Shown: positions 34,431 through 43,369, numbered from the stretch's first letter. The stretch: DNA of 53,206 bases from an uncultured Prevotellaceae bacterium (GCA_902770195.1 CACXSA010000015.1:1-53206); one strand, 5' to 3'. Notes: generated from the letters alone by a model not told the origin. A program made the numbers and translations.

Positions 34431-34533
34431 CTGTCACCTATACTGTGCTTGAAACGGCGGCAGTGGCGGCACCAGTGGCGGTGACGAAGTGTAAGGAGGC
34501 GTCGTCGATGGTGTCGATGAAGGCTAGGGCACG

Positions 34534-34570
34534 AAAAAAAGGGTTTCTCAATCGAGGAACCCTTGTTTTT
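34534..34570. terminator. Bidirectional terminator at the end of the nitroreductase gene
   Basis: An 11-base stem (34539-34549 with 34554-34564, one G-U) with a four-base loop is flanked by an A-run (34534-34540) and a T-run (34566-34571). The last codons of the minus-strand gene are part of the hairpin. Confidence 0.8.
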
Positions 34571-35288
34571 TGAGTGTCTGTAGGAGTGTGGCGGACATGG
34601 ACTCGTTGTCCTTGCGGGTATATCGGATGTCGGTGAATATCTGGGCGAGGGTGTCCTTGCGGTTGATGCGGAGGAATTCGATGTTCTCGGCCAGGTGCTC
34701 CTTGTCGTAATAATAGTTGTCGATGTCGGCGGCCAGGTAGTCGCGGTAGGTCTCGCGGTGTACGAAGCTGTCGAGTGGCAGGCGGTCGGAGAGGGGAGGC
34801 TGCTCGTCGGGCCATCCCACGGTGAGTGTGGCTACGGGCATGACCAGTCGGGGCAGCTCGAGGATGTCGATGATTTGCTGGGGTTGATAGACGGTGGTGC
34901 CCAGGTAGCAGTAGCCCAGCCCTTCCTCGTCCATGAGGTTGCAGAGCGTCTGGGTGTAGAGCAGTGCGTCGGTGGCGGCATTGATGAACGACAGGAAGTT
35001 GTCGTAGCCCGGCTCCGCCTGTCGGCAGCGTGCCCATGTGCTGGTGCGGTTGAAGTCGGCGCAGACGGTGAGCACGACGGGTGCCTGGGTCACCATGGGC
35101 TGGTTGAAGTGGGCAGGGGCTAGCCGCTGTTTCATTTCGGCAGAACGGGTTACTACGACGCTATAGAGTTGCAGGTTGCCCATAGTCTGGGTGCGCGCGG
35201 CTTCTGTCATCAACCGGTTCAACAACTCTTCCGTAACTTCTTTATCACTATAATGGCGAATGGTTCGCCGTGTTGCTAAATTCTTCAT
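34548..35288 (-). CDS. Nitroreductase-family flavoprotein
   Basis: The 246-residue protein begins MKNLATRRTIRHYSDKEVTEELLNRLM, the usual N-terminal R-T-R-Y motif of nitroreductase-family enzymes that bind FMN, then AARTQTMGNLQLYSVVVT and, further on, the DALLYTQTLCNLMDEEGLGYCYLGTT segment with the conserved glycine motif. Members reduce nitro or quinone compounds with NAD(P)H in the cytoplasm; the physiological substrate here is unknown. The start at 35288 is set by the promoter: the longer frame from 35390 would include the -7 element and overlap the promoter region of nrdJ. It is divergent from nrdJ and ends within its own terminator. Confidence 0.85.
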   Translation of the reverse strand: MKNLATRRTIRHYSDKEVTEELLNRLMTEAARTQTMGNLQLYSVVVTRSAEMKQRLAPAHFNQPMVTQAPVVLTVCADFNRTSTWARCRQAEPGYDNFLSFINAATDALLYTQTLCNLMDEEGLGYCYLGTTVYQPQQIIDILELPRLVMPVATLTVGWPDEQPPLSDRLPLDSFVHRETYRDYLAADIDNYYYDKEHLAENIEFLRINRKDTLAQIFTDIRYTRKDNESMSATLLQTLKKQGFLD

Positions 35289-35292
35289 GGTG

Positions 35293-35300
35293 CAAAGGTA
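35293..35300 (-). promoter_or_regulatory. -7 element of the nitroreductase gene
   Basis: TACCTTTG on the minus strand, four bases before the ATG. The mRNA is predicted to begin at or next to the start codon. Confidence 0.7.
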
Positions 35301-35375
35301 AACATTCTTGTCCAAACCGGAAAACTTTTTTGGATTTTTAATATAGGAAGTTGTCCATAATATAAAACTTATCAT

Positions 35376-35383
35376 TAACTTTG
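35376..35383 (+). promoter_or_regulatory. -7 element of nrdJ
   Basis: TAACTTTG followed by C, 27 bases before the ATG at 35411; the next bases match those after the -7 element at 29285-29292. Confidence 0.65.
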
Positions 35384-35410
35384 CAGCCAATTAAATCAGA
35401 CTTGAAGAAT

Positions 35411-37999
35411 ATGGAATTGAGTAAGACATACACGTATGACGAGGCTTTCGAGGCCTCACTTGCTTATTTTGGCGGTGACGAACTGGCCGCCAGGGTGTGG
35501 GTGAACAAATATGCTATGAAGGATTCTTTTGGCAATATCTATGAGAAGTCGCCCGAACAGATGCACTGGCGCATAGCCAACGAGATAGCCCGAATCGAAA
35601 AGAAGTATAAGAACCCGATGACGGCACAGGAGATTTTCGACCTGCTGGACCACTTCCGGTATATCGTGCCGGCAGGCAGCCCGATGACGGGTATCGGCAA
35701 CGACCACCAGATAGCGTCGCTGTCGAATTGTTTCGTGATAGGACTGGACGGCGATGCCGACTCTTATGGTGCGGTGATGCGCATTGATGAGGAGCAGGTG
35801 CAGCTGATGAAGCGTCGTGGAGGGGTGGGTCACGACCTGAGCCATATCCGCCCGAAAGGTCAGCCGGTAAACAATTCGGCGCTGACCTCGACGGGACTGG
35901 TGCCCTTCATGGAGCGCTATAGCAACAGTACACGCGAGGTGGCTCAGGACGGTCGGCGCGGTGCGCTGATGCTGTCGGTCAGCATCAAGCATCCTGACTC
36001 GGAGGCTTTCATCGATGCCAAGATGACGGAGGGCAAGGTGACGGGTGCCAATGTCAGCGTGAAGATAGACGACGAGTTCATGCGCTGTGCTACGGAGGAC
36101 AAGCCTTACGTGCAGCAGTTCCCCATTACGGGCGACCATCCTGACGTGAGGAAGGAAATCAGTGCCAAGACCTTATGGGAGAAGATAGTGCACAATGCAT
36201 GGAAGAGCGCAGAACCTGGTGTGCTGTTCTGGGACACCATTCTCAGGGAGAGCATTCCCGACTGCTATGCCGACCTGGGGTTCCGTACCGTCAGCACCAA
36301 TCCGTGTGGTGAGATTCCCTTGTGTCCTTACGACTCGTGCCGGCTGCTGAGCATCAACCTCTATTCATACGTGAAGAACGCCTTCACGAAGGATGCCTAT
36401 TTCGACTACGAATTGTTCAAGAAACATGTGAGGATGGCGCAGCGGCTGATGGATGACATCGTCGATCTGGAGCTGGAGAAGATAGACCTCATCATGGAGA
36501 AGGTGGAGAGCGACCCGCAGTCGATGGAAGTGAAGGGTGCCGAGCTGCACCTGTGGGAGAAAATCAAGGCTAAGAGTTCGAAAGGACGCCGCACCGGTGT
36601 GGGTATTACTGCTGAAGGCGACATGATAGCCGCCATGGGACTGCGCTACGGCACGCAGGAGGCCACCGACTTCTCGGTAGAGGTGCACAAGACACTGGCA
36701 CTGAATGCCTACCGCTCCAGCGTGGAGATGGCGAAGGAGCGCGGTGCCTTTGAAATCTACGATGCCAAGCGCGAGGAGAACAACCCGTTCATCCAGCGCA
36801 TCAAGAGTGCCGACCCAGACCTGTATGCCGACATGGTGAAGGTGGGCCGCAGGAACATAGCCTGTCTGACCATCGCCCCGACGGGAACCACGTCGCTGAT
36901 GACACAGACCACCAGTGGCATTGAACCCGTATTCCTGCCCGTCTATACTCGTCGCCGCAAGGTGAACCCCAACGATGTGGAAGTGCATGTGGATTATGTG
37001 GATGAGGTGGGCGACTCCTTCGAGGAATACATCGTCTATCATCCGAAGTTCCTGGAGTGGATGAAGGTGAACGGACTGGATACCACGAAGCGATATACGC
37101 AGGAGGAGATAGACGAGCTGGTGGCAAAGTCGCCATACTATAAAGCTACCGCCAATGATGTAGATTGGCTGATGAAAGTGCGCATGCAGGGAGCTATCCA
37201 GAAGTGGGTGGACCATTCTATCAGCGTTACCGTCAATCTGCCGAACGATGTAGATGAGGCACTGGTGAACCGCTTGTATGTAGAGGCTTGGCGCTCGGGC
37301 TGCAAGGGCTGTACCATCTACCGTGACGGAAGCCGTTCGGGTGTGATGATCAGCGTGACGAAGAAAGACAAGAAGAGTGATGGTGATGAAGACACCACAA
37401 AGGACAACAACATCGAAGTGGCTCCTGCAGCACCTTGCCAGCATCCCGAGGTGACGGAGGTTCGTCCGAAGGAACTGGAGTGTGACGTGGTCCGTTTCCA
37501 GAATAATAAGGACAAATGGGTGGCATTCGTAGGTCTGTTGGATGGCTATCCATACGAGATTTTCACCGGTCTGCAGGACGATGAAGAGGGTATCGTGCTG
37601 CCCAAGACGGTAACGAAGGGTAAGATTATCAAGCAGATCAACGAGGACGGCACGAAGCGCTACGACTTCCAGTTTGAGAACAAGCGAGGCTACAAGACCA
37701 CTGTGGAAGGACTCTCCGAGAAGTTCAACCCCGAATACTGGAACTATGCCAAGCTCATTTCGGGTGTGCTGCGCTATCGTATGCCCATCGACCATGTCAT
37801 CAAGTTGGTATCGTCGCTGCAGTTGAAGTCGGAGAGCATCAACACCTGGAAAGTGGGTGTGGAGCGTGCCCTGAAGAAATATATCGTGGACGGCACAGAG
37901 GCCAAGGGTCAGAAGTGCCCGAACTGTGGCTCGGAAAGTCTGGTATATCAGGAAGGCTGCCTGATTTGTAAGAACTGCGGGTCGTCAAGGTGTGGGTGA
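35411..37999 (+). CDS. nrdJ: Adenosylcobalamin-dependent ribonucleotide reductase (class II)
   Basis: The 862-residue enzyme reduces ribonucleotides to deoxyribonucleotides using adenosylcobalamin as radical source, so it works with or without oxygen. Visible landmarks are SLSNCFVIG (first redox Cys region), RRGGVGHDLSHIRPKG, the active-site STNPCGEIPLCPYDSC, and TIAPTGTTSLMTQTTSGIEP. After about residue 640 comes a C-terminal extension with a charged linker and a zinc-ribbon-like Cys cluster (CPNCGSESLVY...CLICKNCG), the thioredoxin-dependent regeneration tail. The ATG at 35411 is chosen over the earlier Met at 35381, which lies inside the -7 element. The gene is single or leads folB, from which it is separated by a heptamer array. 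Confidence 0.94.
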   Translation: MELSKTYTYDEAFEASLAYFGGDELAARVWVNKYAMKDSFGNIYEKSPEQMHWRIANEIARIEKKYKNPMTAQEIFDLLDHFRYIVPAGSPMTGIGNDHQIASLSNCFVIGLDGDADSYGAVMRIDEEQVQLMKRRGGVGHDLSHIRPKGQPVNNSALTSTGLVPFMERYSNSTREVAQDGRRGALMLSVSIKHPDSEAFIDAKMTEGKVTGANVSVKIDDEFMRCATEDKPYVQQFPITGDHPDVRKEISAKTLWEKIVHNAWKSAEPGVLFWDTILRESIPDCYADLGFRTVSTNPCGEIPLCPYDSCRLLSINLYSYVKNAFTKDAYFDYELFKKHVRMAQRLMDDIVDLELEKIDLIMEKVESDPQSMEVKGAELHLWEKIKAKSSKGRRTGVGITAEGDMIAAMGLRYGTQEATDFSVEVHKTLALNAYRSSVEMAKERGAFEIYDAKREENNPFIQRIKSADPDLYADMVKVGRRNIACLTIAPTGTTSLMTQTTSGIEPVFLPVYTRRRKVNPNDVEVHVDYVDEVGDSFEEYIVYHPKFLEWMKVNGLDTTKRYTQEEIDELVAKSPYYKATANDVDWLMKVRMQGAIQKWVDHSISVTVNLPNDVDEALVNRLYVEAWRSGCKGCTIYRDGSRSGVMISVTKKDKKSDGDEDTTKDNNIEVAPAAPCQHPEVTEVRPKELECDVVRFQNNKDKWVAFVGLLDGYPYEIFTGLQDDEEGIVLPKTVTKGKIIKQINEDGTKRYDFQFENKRGYKTTVEGLSEKFNPEYWNYAKLISGVLRYRMPIDHVIKLVSSLQLKSESINTWKVGVERALKKYIVDGTEAKGQKCPNCGSESLVYQEGCLICKNCGSSRCG

Positions 38000-38048
38000 T
38001 TTAGAGTTTAGTGTTTAGAGTTTAGAGTTTAGTGTTTAGTGTTTAGAG
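38000..38048. repeat. Heptamer tandem repeat, 7 units, directly before folB
   Basis: Seven units of TTTAGAG or TTTAGTG exactly fill the interval between the base after the nrdJ stop and the TTG start codon of folB. Confidence 0.93.
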
Positions 38049-38432
38049 TTGAAAGTTGATAATACATATATTATATTAAGGGAAGTCCGCTTCCACGCTT
38101 TCCACGGGGTGATGCCCCAAGAACGGAAGGTGGGGGCGGACTTTGCCGTGTCGCTGAAGGTAGGCGTGGATCTCAGCCGGCCCGTGGTGAGCGACGAGGT
38201 GGGCGACACCCTGAACTATGCCACACTCTACGAGGTGGTGAAAAGGGAGATGGAGACGCCATCCCGACTGCTGGAACATGTGGCAGGAAGAATCGGACAG
38301 GCCGTGTTCAATCACTTCCCACAGGTGACAACGGCGGAGGTCGTGCTGACCAAACTAAACCCTCCTATGGGGGCTGACTTGGGAGGTGCTGGCGTGGAAT
38401 TACACTTAATAAATGATAAAACTATGCCGTAA
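38049..38432 (+). CDS. folB: Dihydroneopterin aldolase
   Basis: A 127-residue protein matching FolB: YIILREVRFHAFHGVMPQERKVG, where the family has the substrate-binding Tyr/His region and a conserved Glu, then SRLLEHVAGRIG and a KLNPPMGADLGGAGVEL segment near the end. It converts dihydroneopterin to 6-hydroxymethyl-dihydropterin in folate synthesis. No ATG or GTG is available before the conserved region; TTG at 38049 gives the length and N terminus usual for Bacteroidota FolB (MK..NTYI). The heptamer array before it leaves no room for a conventional ribosome binding site, apart from AG-rich units. The amidase gene follows with its own promoter. Confidence 0.87.
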   Translation: MKVDNTYIILREVRFHAFHGVMPQERKVGADFAVSLKVGVDLSRPVVSDEVGDTLNYATLYEVVKREMETPSRLLEHVAGRIGQAVFNHFPQVTTAEVVLTKLNPPMGADLGGAGVELHLINDKTMP

Positions 38433-38458
38433 GTGCTTGGTTTTTAACGGAAAATGAC

Positions 38459-38466
38459 TACTTTTG
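38459..38466 (+). promoter_or_regulatory. -7 element of the amidase-mlaD operon
   Basis: TACTTTTG followed by C, eight bases before the ATG at 38475, predicting a leader of only a few bases. It overlaps the alternative start 38454, which is therefore rejected. Confidence 0.65.
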
Positions 38467-38474
38467 CACCCGCA

Positions 38475-39752
38475 ATGAAGAAGAGACTGTTTGTTTTTCT
38501 ATGGATAACATGTACGTTTGTGGCTTTAGCAACGGCTGCAAGCAGAAAGTTCACGCTCGTTATTGACGCTGGTCACGGCGGCACTGATGCAGGTGCTGTA
38601 GGGGCTATTACGAAGGAGAAGCATATCAACCTGAACGTAGCATTAGCCTTCGGAAAACTGGTGGAGCGCAATTGTCCTGACGTGAGAGTTATCTATACGC
38701 GTAAGACGGATGTCTTTGTGCCTCTGCACACTCGTGCGGATATTGCCAACCGTAACAAGGCCGACCTTTTTATATCCATCCATACGAATGCGTTGCCCAA
38801 GGGTCGTATCTCCCGTGGCCTGGAAACATATACGCTCGGTATGCACCGTGCCGCAGACAACTTGGATGTGGCAAAACGAGAGAACTCCGTCATTCTGATA
38901 GAGACAGACTACAAGGAGCGTTACCAAGGTTTCGATCCCCGTTCGGCAGAGAGCTATATCATGTTTGAGTTTATGCAGGACCGCAATATGGCGCAAAGTG
39001 TTGATTTGGCAAAGTATGTCCAGCGCCGTACCTGTGCTTCTGCGGGACGGTCTGACAAAGGCGTGAAGCAGGCTGGTTTCTTGGTGTTGCGAGAGACGTC
39101 TATGCCCAGTTGTCTGATAGAGTTAGGCTTTATTTCCACGCCTGACGAGGAACGCTATCTTCATTCAGCTGCTGGTGTAGAGCAGTTGGGACGCGGCATT
39201 TATCAGGCTTTCGTGGATTACCGTAACAAATACGATAAGAACATCAAAGTACCTTTCAAGGCTGATACGCGCCAGGAGGTGAATATCCCTGCTGTTGTTC
39301 CTCAAGAAGAACCAAAGGTGGCTCCTAAGGAAGAACCGAAGATGGTAGTTAATGAAGAACCAAAGGTTGTAGTTAATGATAAATCGAAGGTCGTGGTAAA
39401 TGAAGAACCGCAGGTGGCACCAAAGGAAGAGCCTAAAGTCATAGCGCCAGAAGAACCACAAGCTGCTGCTCCTGCCTGTCCCGTATTCAAAGTGCAAATA
39501 TTAGCCAGCAGCTTCCGTCTGAAGCCCAATGATGCAGCTCTGAAAGGACTGACTGAAGCTACCTGTTATGAAGAAGGCGGAATGTTCAAATATACGGTAG
39601 GGGCATCGGAAGACTACAACGAAATAAGTCGGCTTCGTAAAACGATACTTGATAAATTCCCACAAGCTTTTATCATAGCTTTTAAGGATGGGAAGAAGAT
39701 GAATGTAAACGAGGCGATAAGAGAGTTTAAACGTAATAAACAAAAAAGATAA
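38475..39752 (+). CDS. N-acetylmuramoyl-L-alanine amidase with SPOR-like C terminus
   Basis: The 425-residue exported enzyme has a signal peptide (1-22). The zinc amidase domain (about 24-245) has the metal ligands in VIDAGHGGTDAGA (His), EKHINLNVA (Glu) and SIHTNA (His), plus the late catalytic Glu in LIELGFIS, as in Amidase_3. An acidic linker with repeated EEPK-V units (about 262-335) follows, then a SPOR-like domain (about 340-425; VFKVQILASSFRL...) for binding denuded glycan at division sites. It cleaves the bond between MurNAc and the stem peptide during cell separation. It is followed after five bases by an MCE/MlaD-type gene, an arrangement usual in Bacteroidota. Confidence 0.92.
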   Translation: MKKRLFVFLWITCTFVALATAASRKFTLVIDAGHGGTDAGAVGAITKEKHINLNVALAFGKLVERNCPDVRVIYTRKTDVFVPLHTRADIANRNKADLFISIHTNALPKGRISRGLETYTLGMHRAADNLDVAKRENSVILIETDYKERYQGFDPRSAESYIMFEFMQDRNMAQSVDLAKYVQRRTCASAGRSDKGVKQAGFLVLRETSMPSCLIELGFISTPDEERYLHSAAGVEQLGRGIYQAFVDYRNKYDKNIKVPFKADTRQEVNIPAVVPQEEPKVAPKEEPKMVVNEEPKVVVNDKSKVVVNEEPQVAPKEEPKVIAPEEPQAAAPACPVFKVQILASSFRLKPNDAALKGLTEATCYEEGGMFKYTVGASEDYNEISRLRKTILDKFPQAFIIAFKDGKKMNVNEAIREFKRNKQKR

Positions 39753-39757
39753 GGTTT

Positions 39758-40660
39758 ATGAAATTCTTTACAAAAGAAGTGAAGATAGCACTGATTGCCA
39801 TCATTGGCATCGTGGTGTTGTTCTACGGATTAAAGTTCTTGAAAGGGCTCCATCTCTTTTCAAGTACCACCTCATATTATGTCGCTTTTAATGATGTCAG
39901 TGGCCTGTCGCCATCGTCTCCGGTCTATGCCAATGGCTATAGGGTAGGAGTGGTGAAGACGATGAATTATGATTATAGCCCTCAGGGCAAGATTATAGCC
40001 GAACTGGATCTGGACAAGAATATGCGGGTGCCCCGTGGCTCTCATGCAGAGCTGGCCAGCGACCTGTTGGGAAACATTAAGATTAACATCGTGTTCTCTG
40101 ACGATCCTATTCACATGATTAGTGTCGGTGATACGATTCCTGGCGAGTTGGAAGCAGGCATGATGAACAAGGTGGGAAAAATGTTGCCTGCCATAGAGAA
40201 GATGTTGCCTAAACTGGACTCTATTTTGCTAAACTTGAATCTATTGTTGGCCGATCCGGCACTGCGCAATACGCTACATAACGTAGAAGGAATGACTGGC
40301 AACCTCAATGCCGCCAGTGCTGACCTGAAGAACCTGTCGGCATCGTTGAACAGGGAGATACCCGGCATGATGAGCAAGACCAACGAGGTGTTGGATAATA
40401 CACAGCAGTTGACGGGTAATCTGGCTGCCATTAATGTGGCAGAAATGACGGCTAAGGTTAATCAGACACTGGCTAACGTGGAGCAGATGACCCAGAAACT
40501 GAACAGTAACGAAGGAACGCTGGGGCTGTTGATGCGTGACGCTTCACTCTATCAGAATCTTACCTCAACAGCAGCGTCAGCCGACTCGTTACTTATTGAT
40601 TTGAGGCAGCATCCAAAGCGTTATGTCCACTTCTCCATTTTCGGCAAAAAGGATAAGTAA
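39758..40660 (+). CDS. mlaD: MlaD-family (MCE domain) lipid transport protein
   Basis: The 300-residue protein has one N-terminal membrane anchor (about 9-28) and an MCE domain (about 38-125) with VAFNDVSGLSPSSPVYANGYRVGVV and the SDLLGNIKINI strand. The rest is a long helical tail, with repeated N-T-x-x-L-T-x-N-L heptad-like segments. In Gram-negative bacteria MlaD forms the periplasmic hexamer of the MlaFEDB phospholipid transporter. The ATPase and permease are not next to it here. The gene ends with KRYVHFSIFGKKDK, typical of Bacteroidota members, and a terminator follows at 40770-40803. Confidence 0.9.
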   Translation: MKFFTKEVKIALIAIIGIVVLFYGLKFLKGLHLFSSTTSYYVAFNDVSGLSPSSPVYANGYRVGVVKTMNYDYSPQGKIIAELDLDKNMRVPRGSHAELASDLLGNIKINIVFSDDPIHMISVGDTIPGELEAGMMNKVGKMLPAIEKMLPKLDSILLNLNLLLADPALRNTLHNVEGMTGNLNAASADLKNLSASLNREIPGMMSKTNEVLDNTQQLTGNLAAINVAEMTAKVNQTLANVEQMTQKLNSNEGTLGLLMRDASLYQNLTSTAASADSLLIDLRQHPKRYVHFSIFGKKDK

Positions 40661-40769
40661 GAAAGGGCTAATTTTTTATTTGTCTAAATAAGACGGTTAA
40701 GTAATGGTTTTTGCATACGGCAATCTAAGTGCTTGATATAACAACGACTTAACAACATAGATAAAGATA

Positions 40770-40803
40770 CATGCACATGATGAAAATCGTGTGCATGCTT
40801 TTT
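40770..40803 (+). terminator. Terminator after mlaD
   Basis: A 12-base stem (40770-40781 with 40786-40797, one G-U pair), four-base GAAA loop, then five T residues (40799-40803). Confidence 0.85.
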
Positions 40804-40823
40804 CTAAATGTTTGGAAATCAAG

Positions 40824-40907
40824 AAAGTTGTAACTTGCAAGAGGAAAATGTTTATATTGTTTCTACTTCACTCATAAAGGTCGTAAAAATGAGAAAGTTA
40901 CAACTTT
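40824..40907. repeat. 13-base inverted repeat upstream of dnaA
   Basis: The arms 40824-40836 and 40895-40907 are exact reverse complements; each arm is itself nearly palindromic (AAGTTGTAACTT-like). It could be a pair of binding sites for a dimeric regulator or a structural element close to the replication origin. Confidence 0.7.
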
Positions 40908-40934
40908 TTCATAAAAACATACAAATATGAATGA

Positions 40935-40966
40935 TTTGTGGGATTGAAAAAAAAATGCGAACTTTG
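40935..40966 (+). promoter_or_regulatory. dnaA promoter
   Basis: TTTG at 40935-40938 and GAACTTTG (first base deviates from the TAnnTTTG consensus) at 40959-40966, spaced by 20. Flanking AATGC (40954-40958) and GCATT (40966-40970) form a short dyad over the -7 element. Leader about 60 bases. Confidence 0.5.
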
Positions 40967-41032
40967 CATTCGAAAAACAAAAACGTGGGATCAATAGTCT
41001 TTCATTAACTAATTAAAATAAGGTAACGCCAC

Positions 41033-42442
41033 ATGGTAAACAATCCAAAGGCGCTGTGGGAAAACTGCCTTCGACTGGTGAAGGAAAATGTCACGGAGCC
41101 GCAATATAGGACATGGTTCGAGCCGATTGTCTTCGAAAGCTATAACGAAGACACTCGAACGCTCCTCGTACAAGTACCTAGTATGTACGTGTACGAGTAC
41201 CTTGAGGAATACTATGTGGGCTTACTAAGCAAGGTTATTGCACGTTGCTTCGGACAAACGGCCAAGCTGACTTATCGAGTTGTTACCGATAAAATTAATG
41301 GTTTGTCGCAAGATGTTGAGGCAGAGGAGCCTGCTAAAATAGAGCCTGCTCCTGTCACTTCACGTGGCAATAAGGCTCCAACAGTGTTGGATGCTGCCGT
41401 TCCACAGGATCTCAATCCCCAGTTGGATATTCACAAGACATTCCAAAGCTTTATAGAGGGTGATAGTAACAAGTTACCCCGTACGGTGGGATTGTCCATT
41501 GCTGAGCATCCAGGAAAGTCCACTTTTAACCCCTTCTTTGTGTTTGGTCCTTCAGGTTGTGGTAAAACACACTTGATTAACGCTATCGGGGTGAAGTGTA
41601 AGGAGATGTATCCGCAAAAACGTGTCCTCTACGTGTCTGCCCGTCTCTTCCAAGTTCAGTTCACAGATGCAGTTCGCCAGAATACGGTAAATGACTTTAT
41701 TCAATTCTATCAGAGTATCGACGTCCTTATTGTGGATGATATTCAGGAGTGGGCAACGGCCTCCAAGACGCTTGATACATTCTTCCATATCTTCGATCAT
41801 CTGTTCCGTCTTGGAAAGCAGATCGTGCTGGCTTCAGACCGTCCGCCAGTTGACTTGGTGGGTGTCAAGGACAGACTCCTGACGCGTTTCTCTTGTGGTC
41901 TGATAGCAGAGTTAGAGCAACCCAATGTGCAACTTTGTAAGGATATCTTGGCAGCGAAGTGCCGTCGTGATGGTTTGAAGATTCCTGAGGATGTCATCCA
42001 GTTTATTGCTGAGACGGCTAATGGAAGTGTTCGTGATTTGGAAGGTGTTATCAACTCATTGTTGGCATATAGCGTCGTTTATAATTCGAATATCGACATG
42101 CGTCTTGCGGAGCGGGTCATCAAGCGGGCAGTGAAAATCGATAACAAGCCGTTGACGGTTGATGACATTTTGGACAAGGTCTGCAATCATTTCAGCGTCA
42201 GTCAGCAAAGTGTGCTTAGCCGTTCCAGGAAGCGTGATTATGTGTTGGTACGTCAAGTGTCCATGTATCTTGCCCAGAAATATACCAAGATGCCAGCTTC
42301 ACGCATTGGACAACTGATAGGCGGCCGTGATCATTCTACCGTTATTCATAGTTGTTCATCTATAGAGCAGCGTATGAAAGTGGACAAGGCTTTCCTGTCG
42401 GAAATGAACAGTATAGAGAATTCTTTCAAGTTGAAGAAATAA
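41033..42442 (+). CDS. dnaA: Chromosomal replication initiator DnaA
   Basis: The 469-residue protein has the four-domain layout: N-terminal domain I (1-80, LWENCLRLVKENVTEPQYRTWFEP), a short linker (about 85-130), the AAA+ domain with Walker A GPSGCGKTHL (from about 172) and Walker B VLIVDDIQ (about 230), and the C-terminal DNA-binding domain with the signature GGRDHSTVIHS (about 430-440). It melts the origin after binding ATP. DnaA at this site suggests that the replication origin may be nearby, but I could not establish DnaA boxes. A terminator follows at the end. Confidence 0.97.
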   Translation: MVNNPKALWENCLRLVKENVTEPQYRTWFEPIVFESYNEDTRTLLVQVPSMYVYEYLEEYYVGLLSKVIARCFGQTAKLTYRVVTDKINGLSQDVEAEEPAKIEPAPVTSRGNKAPTVLDAAVPQDLNPQLDIHKTFQSFIEGDSNKLPRTVGLSIAEHPGKSTFNPFFVFGPSGCGKTHLINAIGVKCKEMYPQKRVLYVSARLFQVQFTDAVRQNTVNDFIQFYQSIDVLIVDDIQEWATASKTLDTFFHIFDHLFRLGKQIVLASDRPPVDLVGVKDRLLTRFSCGLIAELEQPNVQLCKDILAAKCRRDGLKIPEDVIQFIAETANGSVRDLEGVINSLLAYSVVYNSNIDMRLAERVIKRAVKIDNKPLTVDDILDKVCNHFSVSQQSVLSRSRKRDYVLVRQVSMYLAQKYTKMPASRIGQLIGGRDHSTVIHSCSSIEQRMKVDKAFLSEMNSIENSFKLKK

Positions 42443-42477
42443 AAAACTTCCAACCGTCTTGGCTGGAAGTTTTTTTA
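42441..42477 (+). terminator. Terminator after dnaA
   Basis: A stem of about 15 bases (42441-42455 with 42461-42475; one mismatch), five-base loop, and a following T-run to 42477. The hairpin starts at the dnaA stop codon. Confidence 0.83.
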
Positions 42478-42478
42478 T

Positions 42479-42576
42479 CTTACATCCTACGTCCTACATC
42501 TTACATCTTACATCTTACATCTTACATCTTACTTCAGACATCAGACATCAGACATCAGACATCAGACATCAGACAT
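42479..42576. repeat. Heptamer tandem repeat, 14 units, between dnaA and nagB
   Basis: Eight CTTACAT-type units (variants CCTACGT, CCTACAT, CTTACTT) are followed by six exact CAGACAT units. The array abuts the stop codon of nagB (42578-42580). Confidence 0.92.
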
Positions 42577-42577
42577 C

Positions 42578-43369
42578 TTACAAATTGTCTTTCTCAATAT
42601 CCTTGAAATACTTGTAGGTGGAAACCTTCAACTCATCAGTTGCAGGCTCGTCAGCGACGATGATGCCATGTTGGTGCATTTGCAGGGCGGAAATAGTCCA
42701 CTCGTGAGAAACGGCACCCTCAATGGCAGCTTTCAAGGCACGTGCCTTGTGGTGACCATTGACCAGAATCATTACCTCGCGGGCATCCATTACAGTACCG
42801 ACACCAACGGTCAGCGCCAATTTAGGAACCTTATTGACATCATTGTCGAAGAATCGTGAGTTCGCAATGATGGTGTCTGTAGTCAATGTCTTAACGCGTG
42901 TGCGGCTTGTCAAAGAAGAGTAAGGCTCGTTGAAGGCGATATGGCCATCAGGACCAATACCACCAATAAACAGGTCAATACCACCTGCTTCGCGAATCAT
43001 CTCCTCGTAGTGTGCACACTCAGCTTCCAAGTCCTTGGCATTGCCATTAAGGATGTGGATGTTTTCCTTTGGACAGTCAATGTGGTTGAACAGATTACGA
43101 GCCATAAAAGAATGATAGCTCTCGGGATGAGACTCGGGAAGGTTGACATACTCGTCCATGTTGAACGTCAGCACGTTCTTGAACGACACACGGCCTTCCT
43201 TGTTGGCTTTCACCAGACAAGCATACATACCTTCGGGTGAAGAACCGGTGGGCAAGCCCAGAACAAAGGGCTTCTCTTTAGTGGGCTTGAAGGCGTTGAT
43301 GCGCTCGATGACATGCTCGGCAGCCCACTGCGACATTTTCTGATAATCAGATTCAATAATTACTCTCAT
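42578..43369 (-). CDS. nagB: Glucosamine-6-phosphate deaminase
   Basis: The 263-residue enzyme isomerises and deaminates glucosamine 6-phosphate to fructose 6-phosphate, feeding amino sugars into glycolysis. It has the phosphate-binding [11 protein letters not shown] (about 40-50), the catalytic Asp region [10 protein letters not shown] (about 70-80), and the [14 protein letters not shown] motif (about 136-149) with active-site His and Glu. Length and motif order are as in E. coli NagB. A minus-strand -7 element lies at 43407-43414. The heptamer array lies directly downstream of its stop. Divergent from hflX. Confidence 0.95.
   Translation of the reverse strand: MRVIIESDYQKMSQWAAEHVIERINAFKPTKEKPFVLGLPTGSSPEGMYACLVKANKEGRVSFKNVLTFNMDEYVNLPESHPESYHSFMARNLFNHIDCPKENIHILNGNAKDLEAECAHYEEMIREAGGIDLFIGGIGPDGHIAFNEPYSSLTSRTRVKTLTTDTIIANSRFFDNDVNKVPKLALTVGVGTVMDAREVMILVNGHHKARALKAAIEGAVSHEWTISALQMHQHGIIVADEPATDELKVSTYKYFKDIEKDNL

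Larger units (their letters stand above)
40661..41032. other. dnaA upstream region, 372 bases without a gene
   Basis: It contains the mlaD terminator, a long inverted repeat, and the dnaA promoter (listed separately). I do not see an obvious cluster of DnaA boxes, so I do not call an origin here. AT-rich. Confidence 0.6.

Noticed and set aside
36365-37795. Minus-strand open frame of 476 codons opposite nrdJ
   Set aside because: Antisense to the conserved nrdJ motifs and without any recognisable domain.
40661-41032. Replication origin upstream of dnaA
   Set aside because: No cluster of DnaA boxes could be found by eye; the inverted repeat alone is not enough. GC-skew and a DnaA-box scan would decide.
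42479-42576. CRISPR-like appearance
   Set aside because: The units are contiguous heptamers with no unique spacers, so this is a simple tandem repeat.
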